Shown here piece by piece: positions 43,896 through 54,073 of a stretch of DNA of 64,000 nt. Position 1 is the stretch's first letter, and each line of letters begins with the position of its first letter. The position numbers and the translations under genes are program-made. Source of the DNA: Magicicada septendecula (Eukaryota; Arthropoda; Insecta; Hemiptera; Cicadidae); NCBI GenBank assembly GCA_034769895.1, contig CM068373.1:201294134-201358133 (forward strand), in the 5' to 3' direction. Under the pieces are notes generated by a model. The model searched no databases. It saw only the letters and a list, made by a program, of their open reading frames with translations, and was not told the DNA's origin.

Positions 43896-45479
43896 CCTTC
43901 AAACCTCAGCAGGTGGCCAATACCATAAACGGCTTCTGGAAATGTTACACCGTCATCGCTGTTTGTTCTCCCGTGGCCCGCTCCGCACCACATCTGCGGC
44001 CAAGCACGAGATCCGGCTGAAAGAAGGTAGCCAGCCATTGCGGCTCCCAATGTACCGGTACTCCGACGAGAAGAAACGCACCATCCGGGAACAGGTAGAA
44101 GAGATGCTGAGGCAGCGTATCATTGAACCGGCCACCTCGCCATACAGCTCTCCGGTGGTGATTGTGAAGAAGGACAGCACACCCCGATTCTGCGTGGACT
44201 TCCGGAGGCTGAACGATCAGACCGAGGATGTGGACTCACCACTGCCGCTGATATACGAAACAATCAAGGACCTCAGCGGGGCCAAAGTCTTCTCGACCCT
44301 AGATCTGAAGAGCGGCTACTGGCAAATCCCCCTGGAGGAAGAAGCAAAGAAGTACACAGCATTCTCGGTGCCCGACGGAGGTCGCTACCAGTTCCGGATG
44401 ATGTGCTTTGGGCTGAAGAACGCGCCCAGCACCTGCATCAGCCGATGCAGGATGTTCTCACGGGACTATTACGGGAGTGCTGCCTCGGCTATCTGGACGA
44501 CATCATTGTCTACTCCCCCGACTGGGAAACGCACCTGCCACACCTGGATCAAGTCTTGGAAAGGCTGCAGATGCACCAGCTGACCTGCTCGCTCAACAAG
44601 TGTCACTTCGGTCGGGAAGAAGTCGCCTTTCTGGGCCACGAGATTACTCCGGACGGCAATCTCCCGCAGCAGCAACATCTCAGAGCGATCGAAGACCAGC
44701 CGGCCCCCAGCAACAAGAAAGAGCTGCAACGCTTCCTGGGAACCTGCAACTGGCTGCGAGAGTACATCCCCTGCTTTGCCATGATTTCGGAACCGTTAAC
44801 GGACCTGCTGCGGACAAGAAAGTGGCATTGGGACGACACAACTCAGCGAGCCTTCGAAAAGGTTAAGGCCGCTTTCCGGCAGCCGTTAAAACTCTCACGA
44901 CCGGATCGAGACTTGCCGATGTTCCTGCAGACCGACGCCAGCCAAAAGGGACTTGGAGCGGTGCTTTATCAATGCACCGAAGCCGGAGAGAGGCGTATCA
45001 TCTCGTACGCCAGTGCCAAGCTCCACGAGGCGGAGACGAACTACCACTCCAACGAACTGGAGTGCTTGGCAGTCGTCTGGGCCAACAAGAAATAACGGCC
45101 ATACTTGGCGGAACGCATTTCACCCTAAGGACCGACAACAAGGCGCTAACCTGGCTGAAGCAGGCGACGGGGCAGAAGACGAAGTACGCTCGCTGGGCTC
45201 TACTGATACAGAGCTTCAAATTCACCGCCGTCCACTGCCCGGGCAAGGAGAACGAGTTGCCGGACTTCCTCTCGAGGGAACCTGGGCTTGAAGATACTGC
45301 CGGCGTCCAAGAAGAACCACGGATGCAGCCTGAAGAGAGGCCACTTCGCAGTGTTGCGGCAGCTGCACTGCGACTACAAGAAATCACAGCTGTCGGCATC
45401 CATCAGGCAGTGCAGGAGGCGCAAGAAGGCGACCAGGAGTGCCAAGCGTGGAGAAACGACCCTGCGGCGGCTACAGCGA
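43893..45479 (+). pseudogene. E2 pol, RT and RNase H
   Basis: Same motif order as E1. The first frame runs to FGLKNAP; the second frame (44403-45095) contains GYLDDIIVYSPDW with YLDD at 44490-44501, FLGHEITPDGN, the connection domain, and RNase H QTDASQKGLGAVLYQ and NELECLAVVWA. It stops at TAA 45093-45095, where E1 reads on, and resumes in another frame with TLRTDNKALTWLKQ and HCPGKENELPDFLSR. Here the connection domain is intact, unlike in E1. Confidence 0.85.
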
Positions 45480-46156
45480 GAGGATACCGGGTAGCATGTA
45501 GCATGTAGCATTGTAGTAGCGGGGCGTCTTTGCACCCGGTGCATGACTGCAGCATCTGAGTCGAGCTCAATGGCTGCCTGTAGATATACATAGGTCTGGT
45601 TCTTCGACTGGTGCCTAATATCAGGAATGGACAACCGCCAACCAGTTAACTGAGAAGGCGGGGGAGAAAGGTTTTTAATTTTTATTTATTTTAAAATATC
45701 AGCAATCAGTGCGCACTGCCGCAAGGACGGGTTCAGGTGACAGATGTCGCCCTTTCCCAGTCCCGCGTGCAGACGCCGTGAGGCGTCGGTCGCTCCCCGC
45801 GAGGCAGAGAGCCTCCGTGCCAGTGATAGCGCGTAGCAGCAGCATTCAGCGCGGTCGGCATACTAGGAAGGGAGGAAGGAAACAGCTTTACAGGTAAATT
45901 CTGGGGCATGGGCAGATAGAGAGTATACAAGTTAAGTGAGGTTTAAGTTTACTTAAACTTATGGCGGGTCATCGAGAATCGCCCGAGGGCGTTTGACCCG
46001 GACAGGGGGAGGTGGTTGCGTGGTGCTGATGGTTCTGAGGCAAGGGAAGGAAGAGGTCTCAGCTGCGGCAAAGAGAGTCGCAGCTAATGACCAGACAAAG
46101 GCTGAGAGAGCAGGAACTCGTAGACCTCCTCGAATTACACTGTGAGGATACCGGGT
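45480..46156 (-). mobile_element. 651-bp insertion in E2, same site as in E1
   Basis: GAGGATACCGGGT at 45480-45492 and 46144-46156 flanks 45493-46143, exactly 5183 bp from the E1 copy and apparently identical. The insertion therefore predates the tandem duplication. Confidence 0.65.
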
Positions 46157-47405
46157 GGACAATGGCCTGGTTTGGAAGGACAGACGCAACCAGGAACCAG
46201 GACTGTACGTGCCGCCGAGTGTCCGCATGGAGGTCATCAGGCACTTCCACGACTCCCCTGAAGCCGGTCATCCGGGGGCCGAAGAAACGTTTCGGGCCAT
46301 CGGCAAGGACTTCGTCTGGACCGGCTTAACATTGATGTCCGCAGATACGTCCGGAGTTGCAGAATATGCGCCCTACACAAGCGCGGCGCGAATCCCGAAC
46401 AGGACCAACAGCAACCTCACCGACCCAGGAGTTGTTGGAATACTGTCGCCCTGGACGTCATGGGACCATATCCGCTGACTCCGAGCTGGCAACCGGTACA
46501 TCGTAGTGGTCACGGATATGATGTCGAGATGGGTGGAAGCAAAGGCCGTGCGCAAGGTGGACACCGACACCATTATCCGCTACCTGGAGGAAGAAGTGTT
46601 CCCTCGTTGAGGATACCCAGAGGCGTTGCTCACCGACAACGGAAAGCCGCTCACGGGCCACAAGTGGAAGCAGATGTGCGACAAGATGCACATACGACCG
46701 TGGACTACAGCCAACTACCATCCCAGGGCGAACCCAACCGAGCGGCGCAACGGCGAGATCAAGAAGGCGCTGAGGATCCAGCTCCATGACTGCAAGGACC
46801 ATGGCGACTGGGACAAGCGTTTGCCGACTGTTCTGTTCTCGTTGCGGAATCGTGCAAACGCCGCCACTGGAGTGCCACCGAGCGAGCTTTTGCTGGGCAG
46901 AGACCTACGCCGACCCGGCGACTGGATTCGGCCACACGCAGAACAGGACGTCCGGCCAATTGAGGAACGAGAAGAGGCTGCCAGATCACACCAGACCAAG
47001 TATCAGCAACGGCGGTATCCGGAACGGAGGACACAGGACCCTACACTGGCCGTAGGGCAGCGGGTGTACTCAAGAGCCACGCCGGACCAGCCAAAGGACG
47101 GAGGTACCCTGGATGGGAGCCAGCCTGGGAAGGTCGAAGGTCCCTTTAGCGTTGCCGCAACCTTCGGCGGGCAGATTTACACCGTGGAGAAGGACGGACG
47201 TCCATACAAGGTTCACCGCCAAAGGCTCAAACCCGCCGGAGAAGAACAATGGGCTGGCCACCGGAGAGCATTCAAGACCCGGGGGAGTTGTGACGTAGCG
47301 AGGCGAAGATCTGCTCTCGGCGCCAGCCGAGACGTGACACGAGAAGGCGAGGCGAGCCAATCAAGGATCAGCAGCAGCTTGATTGGCCTCGACGTGACCA
47401 TCTAA
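46144..47405 (+). pseudogene. E2 integrase (broken)
   Basis: Carries the same zinc module, catalytic blocks (LDVMGPYP, LLTDNGKPLTG, NPTERRNGEIKK) and breaks as E1, including the TGA after EEEVFPR at 46608-46610. It extends through the purine tract into the LTR and stops at 47405. Confidence 0.85.
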
Positions 47406-47785
47406 CGTGCTCGAGGCGAGCCAACCAGGGACCAGCGGCACTCTGATAGGTTCATGGCACACGACCTGTCAGGGCATATAAAGAGCGCCACTAGAAATTT
47501 TGGCGCACTCCATTGGACGTCGTGAAGCCAGCTGGAAGACAAGGAAGAAGGAAGAATGGAGAACACAGGAGAAGCAGTGATGGACATCGACTGGCACAAC
47601 AGCGGGCTCTACATACCGCTGCCGAAAGAAGAGAACCGCAGCACGCCCGGAACAGCGGACGCAGCCGCCGAACATCACACCGCGGCTCTGGCAGCGTACG
47701 CAAATGATTTAGCGTACCCGACAAACGGTCCTTTTAAGGGCCTAAAACGATAGTGTGTACGATTGGCGCCATTTGTCCTGTGACA
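47289..47785 (+). repeat. E LTR shared by E2 (3') and E3 (5')
   Basis: 497 bp and, by direct reading, identical to 42106-42602, including TATA box, inverted CCAAT arms and the 65-codon ORF. Confidence 0.9.
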
Positions 47786-47870
47786 AGTGGCGCCCATCGT
47801 GGGCGACGATCATCTTGCGGAGGTAAGATCCAGCCACGCCAGAGAGCTACCAGCCGGCACACAAAACAAC

Positions 47871-48557
47871 ATGGCGCCCAACAGCTACACCCAGCGGGAC
47901 ACCGGGTTCGAGGTAGAGCAAGGCTTTGCGCAATTCGCTGCAGCTCTGAGGTGCACTTTGCCACCGGTGATCACCGCTACATACCATGGCCTCAAGTACG
48001 AGGATCCAGAACGATATCTTCGCCAGCTAGAGCGACAGCTGCGGGATTACAGAGTCCCACCTGAACAGTGGGCAGATTACCCAGTGCGGCAGCTCCGAGG
48101 AGAAGCTGCCACGTGGGCAGAAAGATACACGGGATTGCAGATAAATTGGCCCGAGTTCTGCGACCGCTTCCGGCATCACTTCTGCGGAACGCAACGTGAC
48201 GCACAGCTGCTGGCCGAGCTGTACGGCCAATCGCAGCGGCAGGAATCGGCGGAAATCTTCATCCTGAGAAAAATCAAGCTGTTTCGCCGTCTGTACCCCG
48301 GAGATGACGAGAGGACGAGCATAGCCATGCTTACACAACAGCTGCAGCCACGCCTTCGACCCGCGCTGAGGTTCCCGCCGCCTACGACTTTAGAGGAACT
48401 TTTACAACGGGCAATGAGCATCGAGGCCGACTTGGATCAAGATAGTCGTGCGCGAGGTCCGGATGACTCTGCTGAAATCTCCCTGGATCGAGTAGGGGGT
48501 CGAAGCAGTGTCGATCGGCCTCAAGCACGTAAGAGGAACAAAGAATTAACAGCCTAA
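47871..48557 (+). CDS. gag: E3 Gag
   Basis: ATG at 47871. Nearly identical to E2 Gag, with substitutions such as Gly to Asp at YPGDDERT. The C-terminus reads on as VGGRSSVDRPQARKRNKELTA and stops at TAA 48557, in place of the short shifted tail of E2. This is probably closer to the ancestral end. The zinc knuckle follows in another frame (KCRYCQGRHFHRDCP). Confidence 0.8.
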   Translation: MAPNSYTQRDTGFEVEQGFAQFAAALRCTLPPVITATYHGLKYEDPERYLRQLERQLRDYRVPPEQWADYPVRQLRGEAATWAERYTGLQINWPEFCDRFRHHFCGTQRDAQLLAELYGQSQRQESAEIFILRKIKLFRRLYPGDDERTSIAMLTQQLQPRLRPALRFPPPTTLEELLQRAMSIEADLDQDSRARGPDDSAEISLDRVGGRSSVDRPQARKRNKELTA

Positions 48558-49035
48558 CGCCCAAGTGCCGCTACTGCCAGGGAAGACACTTCCATCGGGA
48601 CTGCCCCCGGTAAATAGCCTACCGGGGCGCGTGAACCAACTAGGTGCGGACATACCGCGCATTCCAATAGAGATCGCAGGCCGAAAACTGACCGCAGCCT
48701 TGGACTCCGCCGCAAATTACGACTTCGTACGAGCCGGTCTGCTGCCCGGAGGAAGGAAGACGGAGCCCCGAGTTGTCCAGCTAGCGCTACACGGTCAGCA
48801 ATGTCACTGAACGGCCGCCGTCGTCGCAGACATTATAATTGGAAATCTCGCAACCACCACCAGTCTGCTAGAAGTGCCCGGACTGCAAGAAGAAGTTTTA
48901 CTGGGCCACAACTGGCTCACGGCCAACCAAGCAGTTGTGGACTACCGATGAGGCTGCCTTCACATTGGCAGCGAGAACCGACAGACGGTCTTCTGGAATG
49001 ACCGTGCGGAGCCCAAGGAAGAGGACATTGAAGAA
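48558..49035 (+). pseudogene. E3 zinc knuckle and protease (one nonsense change)
   Basis: Knuckle, then IPRIPIEIAGRKLTAALDSAANYDFV with the same DSA triplet. A TGA at 48808-48810 interrupts the protease where E2 has a serine codon; the remainder continues in phase (VLLGHNWLTANQ). It is about 26 bp shorter than E2 just after the knuckle. Confidence 0.7.
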
Positions 49036-49249
49036 GCTAGCCTTCAAACCTCAGCAGGTGGCCAACACCATAAACGGCTTCTGGAAATGTTACACCGTCA
49101 TCGCAGTTTGTTCTCCCGTGGCCCGCTCCGCACCACATCTGCGGCCGAGCACGAGATCCGGCTGAAAGAAGGTAGCCAGCCATTGCGGCTCCCAAAAAAG
49201 GTCCAAAAAAACGATAGTGTGTACGATTGGCGCCATTTGTCCTGTGACA
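49036..49249 (+). pseudogene. E3 truncated RT start joined to an LTR end
   Basis: The GCTAGC here is single, so protease and RT run on in one frame (EEASLQTSAGG), unlike E1 and E2. RT stops after QPLRLP near 49195 and the sequence switches to the last 50 bp of an E LTR, ending GTGACA at 49249. A deletion removed everything between. Confidence 0.8.
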
Positions 49250-49257
49250 ATATATAT

Positions 49258-51265
49258 TATAACAGCACCAAATATTAACTATTTGGGGTTATATGTTGCC
49301 CGCATACTGAAAGCATATTTAAATAAATTATAACAGTCAAAACTCCATTTCAATGTAGAGCGTTGAAAATAATGCTTAGTAAAGCGACGCACACGTGGTC
49401 ATTATGTAATCAGCTCGCTGTACAAGGAGCGGCCACACCCAAACTGTTAATTATTAATATCTCGGAAACTAATGAATTAAGGCGAAATCCAACATAGCCA
49501 AAATGTTTGTCGAAATATTAATAATGACGTGTGCAAATTTTACGCAATATAATTAACAAATGAAAGAGTTAATTAAATATAATTGAATAACTTCTGTAAA
49601 AAAAGAGTTACATTAATGAGATTTTAGTATGTTATAAAGATAATAATTTCTGACAGATTGTATATTTTAGATTTTACACAACTTGGTTTGCAACCAAGTT
49701 ATTGCAAAATTAAATAAGCACAGGAAATCCGGACCGACAAATTGGTTCCGCCGGATTTAATAGTATTAGAAATAATAACAATTCTCCGTCTGTGGGAATC
49801 TGACTTCATTCTCACGGACCAAGGGAGTTCAAATTTTATGTAGTAGGGGGAGTGTGTCAGCCAATCAAATCACTTGACGCGAACCCCGACCAGCGGTGTT
49901 TTCAGGCTGAAACATCACTCTTCTGCCAGTACTCACGAAGTTAAGACGTAATTCTTCGATCGTCTAGTAACCATAGTGGTGAAAATCAACAAGAAGACTC
50001 TACGTGGTCAACACACACGCAATTACGAACACACTAAGTACAGATCAACTGTATAGCTCGTAATTGTGGCGTAAAGGCGAGATACTCTTCAGTACATCAA
50101 CCAAGCTTATTGTGTACTACCAGTTAGTCATAAGCACGCAAGAGATCCACCAGACTTCAAGACCAGACTTCAAGAATACAGCAGAGAGGCCGTCTAAATC
50201 ATTGGTGAACAGCTGACGAGCAGAGCTACCACTCGAACGAAGCACACACACACACGCTGACGTGCGACGTGCGAATCGACGAGGGACAGGAACCAGTTCC
50301 AGCAGACAGCCGCAGACGTTAAAATATTCACGAACAGCAAGGAAGCAGAGTGTTGCCGAATTTTTGAACCCAACGACCGAATCCAGCAGCTCTAAGCAGA
50401 TTACTTTCTCTAGCGAAGGACTCGAATCGACGAGGGAAAATCGGAACGACATCCTCTTCAATAACAGGAAAGCAAAATCCACTTATTTATTTCTCAACAT
50501 TAAATTTTCTATTTTTCATTTTAAAACATTGTAAATTCAAATAATTCAGGTGCCATACAAAAATCAAAGACTCTAGTAAATAAGAATAAATTCATTGTGA
50601 TAATCTGTATTGCAGTTTAAGTCATTAGTATGCTATAGTTAAGAAATAGAAGTAGTATAAAAGCGCTATACAAATCTTAACTAACAATCTAATCTTAGTT
50701 CATACTGCAGTATAACAGAAGTCGAATCACTAAAAATGAAATAACGTGAACTAGACTGTCACGTCTAATTTATTTTGGGAAAATTATTCTAATTAACTTC
50801 AGAGTTTTATATTTTGGTTCATGAACATTTAAATTCAATTTAGTAAAAGAAATTTAATCAAATCAAATCAATTAATTAATTAAAATTTAAATTGCAATTA
50901 ACTCGCCAAAGAACGAGTTTAGTTTCTTTTCAATTATTAACCAATCGAAAAACATTGATTCATTGTTTAGACTGTAAGAAATTGATACTATAATAACCAT
51001 TTATTTCTTGTGTGTTGCTGGAGTAATAAACAACGTTTTATTACCCCATATAACAGTGTTTTATTGTTGTACGATAAAGCCTACCAGTCTCACAAAACTC
51101 TCCTCCTTTAAAGTAACCTATTTTGTGTGTTGTTGCAATAAATTTGAGATTACTAGCTTGCGAACTTCAAATCCAAAATCCACACGCCCTAGCCGGAAGA
51201 ATCCGCAAGATCGGACAGCAGGTAGGTACTCATACACAACAATAACGCATATAAGTAGAGTTATA
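49258..51265 (+). repeat. F LTR 1
   Basis: 2008 bp, TATAACAGCACCAAAT to GTAGAGTTATA. The left limit is exact: bases before TATAAC differ between LTR1 and LTR2. It contains a CCAAT box (AGCCAATCAAAT, near 49858), a TATA box TATAAAAG (50656-50663), AATAAA signals near 51025 and 51137, and a donor-like CAGGTAGGT near 51219. Short ORFs in it on either strand have no known counterpart. Confidence 0.9.
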
Positions 51266-51435
51266 AATGGCGCCCAACGTGGGGCCCGGCAAACGTACAC
51301 TAAATTAAATTCACGTTCAGGACGACATAAGTAGAGTTATAAATGTCGCCCTGCACGTGGGGCCAGAAATTAAATTCAAATTGAATTCACGTTCCGAACA
51401 AGAGTTATAAATGGCTTGCCCGGAACGTGGGGGCA
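51252..51435 (+). repeat. Three tandem LTR-end/PBS modules, copy 1
   Basis: The first module is LTR end GTTATA (51260-51265), AA, and the perfect Lys1,2 PBS TGGCGCCCAACGTGGGGC (51268-51285). GTTATA-AA recurs at 51336 before TGTCGCCCTGCACGTGGGG, and at 51404 before TGGCTTGCCCGGAACGTGGG. Spacings are 76 and 68 bp. Each is followed by an AATTCACGTTC-type or AT-rich stretch. Only the first defines the present LTR end. Confidence 0.85.
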
Positions 51436-51654
51436 AGATCAAATTAAATTAAATTAATTAAAACCAATTTAAATTTAATTTTCACGTGTAAAACTAACTT
51501 TGCTGTTTTAATTCATAAAACAGCTGGCGTCCAACTGAACAATCCCCAAAGAGTTTTGTGACTGGTGCTCGTACAGCAGTGAAGTTATTTTGTGTATTTG
51601 AAACTATTCTGTGTATTTTAAATTGTTTTTATTTGAAATTGTTGTGTATTTAAA

Positions 51655-52368
51655 ATGGATATGGATAAAATACTTAAACAAATACAGCAAATGAACTCGG
51701 AAATGAACCAAGCTAACGCGGATTTGACCGCTAAAATAGACGCGAAATTTGAACAGAGTGCAGCCAAAGCTGAGCTCTGTATAGCAGAGTTAACGTCTAA
51801 AATCGAAGAACAAAAAGTTAGTCTAACCGAGAAATTAGATCAAAGCAACGCTGACATAAACGCCGAGATTAAGCAAAGTAATAAAGAAAGTAGTAAAGAA
51901 TTAACTGCGAAAATAGACGAAAGCGTAACCGAGCTAACTGCGAAGGTCGCTGAAATCGCTGAAAAAGTAAATACGGTCGATACTAAAATCAATGAACGGT
52001 TTAAGGTTTTTGAGACCACTATGCAAAAATCGTTTATTGAACAAGTAACACGTATGGAGGGCCGGTTCAAGGACCATATAAGCCGCTGCGAGAAGCAAAC
52101 GCAAGACGTCTCAAGAAAGGTCGAATCCCTAGAGGTAAAGATGCAGGCCGACGTGACCGAAACGCAACGACGAGTAGATATATTAGACGCTTCAATTGTA
52201 GAGACGCGATCTAACATTGACTCTAATAAAGAGAGTGTCATACAAACGTTAAACGACGAGATTTTGAAAGTACGACAGGAGGTACGGAGGAGATCCGCGC
52301 CTAATATTTTGGTACAAGGTCCTGTCGACGAGAAAAATCGCGTGTATTTTACGGGGGAAAATAACTAA
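51655..52368 (+). CDS. gag: F Gag N-terminal coiled coil, copy 1
   Basis: 237 residues starting MDMDKILKQIQQMNSEMNQA. Almost entirely heptad-type coiled coil with repeated LTAKIDE and LTSKIEE-like blocks, ending RRSAPNILVQGPVDEKNRVY and a short polar tail. The TAA at 52366-52368 is in frame with the gag core that follows (NPIEFLLACE), so the stop separates N-terminal and core parts of one Gag. The second copy has the same stop. The ATG at 51655 is the first long-frame start after the leader. Confidence 0.85.
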   Translation: MDMDKILKQIQQMNSEMNQANADLTAKIDAKFEQSAAKAELCIAELTSKIEEQKVSLTEKLDQSNADINAEIKQSNKESSKELTAKIDESVTELTAKVAEIAEKVNTVDTKINERFKVFETTMQKSFIEQVTRMEGRFKDHISRCEKQTQDVSRKVESLEVKMQADVTETQRRVDILDASIVETRSNIDSNKESVIQTLNDEILKVRQEVRRRSAPNILVQGPVDEKNRVYFTGENN

Positions 52369-52383
52369 AACCCTATTGAATTT

Positions 52384-53181
52384 TTGTTAGCGTGTGAGAG
52401 TGAAATGGCTAGAGTAGGTTCCCGACTAGAAGATCAAGACAAAATACAGTGGGTAGTTAACGCGATGCGTGATTCGGCGCGTAAGTGGTATAACATTGTA
52501 CGCGATAGAGTGTCGACATACGCGGAGTTCAAACAAAAATTTGAAAGCCGGTACTGGAACTCGCATACCCAAAGACTTCTACGCAATGAACTTGAGTATG
52601 GCAGGTTTGATAGGAGATTGGGTATTACCGCGGAAAATTATATAATCCAGCAGGTCGAACGCGCCAAGCATTTAACCCCAGCATTTTCGGAGATTGACAT
52701 AGTCACGAAACTTGCCTATCACTTTAATCATAACATTAGTGTAGCCGTGTTTACGCAGGGTATACGCACGGTAGACGAACTCCTCATTCTAGTGTCCCAA
52801 AGTGAGACGGTTTTTGATTTTGGTGGGTGGCGTTATAATCCTGATTTTCGCCGAAATAACGAAGGGCAGAATACACGGGAACAATACCAGCAACCTGATC
52901 AGAGACCGAGTACTAGTTCTACTCCACCCCAGACATCGTCAAAACCCCCAGATAAGACCTTTGAATACAAAGGCAAACAGAATATTGGTAGACCGAAAGG
53001 CCAATATAAGGGTAACGATGGGGCCCCGATTAGAACTATGCAAACGGTTGAGATAGCTAGAACTGATACAATAGAGCAAGACAGCGATACTCCAAGTAAT
53101 AAAGACCCCAATGAGAGGAAAAAGAATCGTAAGTTTCCAAAAAACTTGGAAACGGGCGCCTCCAGGGTGGAAGCGCCATAA
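52384..53181 (+). CDS. gag: F Gag core, copy 1
   Basis: Retrotransposon-gag domain: the frame opens right after the stop with NPIEFLLACESEMARVGS, then KIQWVVNAMRDSARKWY, FKQKFESRYWNSHTQRLL, YIIQQVERAKHLTP and VFTQGIRTVDELLILV. The C-terminal 110 residues are Pro, Gln, Asn and Lys-rich, without CCHC. Closest relative in the window is element C, then A. The first Met (52384-52386 region) is not conserved as a start; the protein may be made only as part of a longer Gag if the stop is bypassed, or may be dead. Confidence 0.8.
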   Translation: MLACESEMARVGSRLEDQDKIQWVVNAMRDSARKWYNIVRDRVSTYAEFKQKFESRYWNSHTQRLLRNELEYGRFDRRLGITAENYIIQQVERAKHLTPAFSEIDIVTKLAYHFNHNISVAVFTQGIRTVDELLILVSQSETVFDFGGWRYNPDFRRNNEGQNTREQYQQPDQRPSTSSTPPQTSSKPPDKTFEYKGKQNIGRPKGQYKGNDGAPIRTMQTVEIARTDTIEQDSDTPSNKDPNERKKNRKFPKNLETGASRVEAP

Positions 53182-53192
53182 ATCATGCTAAA

Positions 53193-53513
53193 ATGTATCG
53201 CAATAAAGTAGGTAAAAATAAGAAAAATGCTAGATTTAAGAAAAGTGATTTTTCTACAGAAATTTGTATGCCAGTTGACAGAGTATTTCAACCGGAAGGT
53301 ACGGAACCGTGGTTGGCCGTCAACACAATACAACAATGGGCTCCGACAATTGTACGTCCGGTGCAACAGGAAAGTGACGACGACGTTCCCACACAGTCAG
53401 CGTGGGAGGACGTAGAAATCATATCCGGGGACGCGTACGAATTCGACGAGTACATGGCGGAATATTGTAGAGCCACCCATAAAAATGCCTATGATCTACT
53501 GGATGCACTTTAA
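53193..53513 (+). CDS. F third ORF, acidic 106-aa protein, copy 1
   Basis: Starts 12 bases after the gag stop in another frame: MYRNKVGKNKKNARFKKSDF (basic), then acidic (QESDDDVPTQSAWEDVEI, AYEFDEYMAEYCRA). No known motif. It differs from its copy at 58009 by one residue (Pro to Ser), suggesting either recent duplication or constraint. It could be a shifted Gag C-terminus. Confidence 0.55.
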   Translation: MYRNKVGKNKKNARFKKSDFSTEICMPVDRVFQPEGTEPWLAVNTIQQWAPTIVRPVQQESDDDVPTQSAWEDVEIISGDAYEFDEYMAEYCRATHKNAYDLLDAL

Positions 53514-54073
53514 AAATAATAATTGTATTACAATAAGTAAAATTAAAATAAATTACGTGTGTTGTATATTGTTCATAATAATTGTAGATAGCTTGTGTAT
53601 TAATAATAACGCATTTATAAAGCGGTAAATAACGGGCGTGTACAACGGAACAAACGCACCGCCAGGAAATAGCTAAGACGCACGCGGTAACTACCTACCG
53701 ACACTTTGAAAGTAGGTCAAGCAATTAGCCGCGCGGCAGGCGATAACGGTTGTAAACAAGACAGTGTCAGCAAATTCTTTCGTGCGCGTGCCACTGTTTA
53801 CAAACAACCCTTTTAAACGCTGCAGTTAGCTATTAACCGTTGTAAAAACATTAATACAGAATAAATTGCAAATATAATATTATTAATAAATGTATTAGAG
53901 TTAAGTTGTATATAATGGAATAACATTAACACACATGTATGTTTTTCTTTTGAATAAGTAGTACAATGTATAGGTAATAAGTATAGTGATTACAGAATAC
54001 GTGTGTAATGATTAAGAAAAAAAAAAACTGTAATTATTACATTCATTTTTTTTTTTAAACGGGTGTGGGAATA
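53514..54073 (+). other. F 3' non-coding region, copy 1
   Basis: No gene. A hairpin made of an A-run (54017-54027), TGTAAT-T-ATTACA (54029-54041) and a T-run (54046-54056) lies just before the polypurine-tract candidate CGGGTGTGGGAA (54060-54071) and LTR2. Confidence 0.6.

Larger units (their letters stand above)
37978..49249 (+). mobile_element. Element E tandem array (E1-LTR-E2-LTR-E3), Ty3/gypsy
   Basis: Visibly GC-richer than everything around it. Two 497-bp LTRs (42106-42602 and 47289-47785) read as identical and separate three internal regions: E1 (no 5' LTR, gag-protease deletion), E2 (complete but frame-broken) and E3 (cut in early RT and joined to the last 50 bp of an LTR). E1 and E2 carry the same frameshifts, the same stop in integrase and the same 651-bp insertion at a constant offset of 5183 bp. 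So they are copies of an already dead element, probably made by unequal exchange rather than by two transpositions. Confidence 0.85.

Noticed and set aside
38704..43896. GCTAGCTAGC as a filled-in restriction site from cloning
   Set aside because: It occurs in two natural tandem copies with no vector sequence; a natural 4-bp duplication is simpler.
41275..46802. Numerous GC-rich ORFs of 60 to 114 codons on both strands in E
   Set aside because: They are off-frame shadows of the RT and integrase genes; RT and integrase motifs appear only in the annotated + frames.
51252..51435. CRISPR-like reading of the three evenly spaced repeats in the F leader
   Set aside because: Eukaryotic retroelement context; the repeats coincide with LTR end and PBS and are imperfect.
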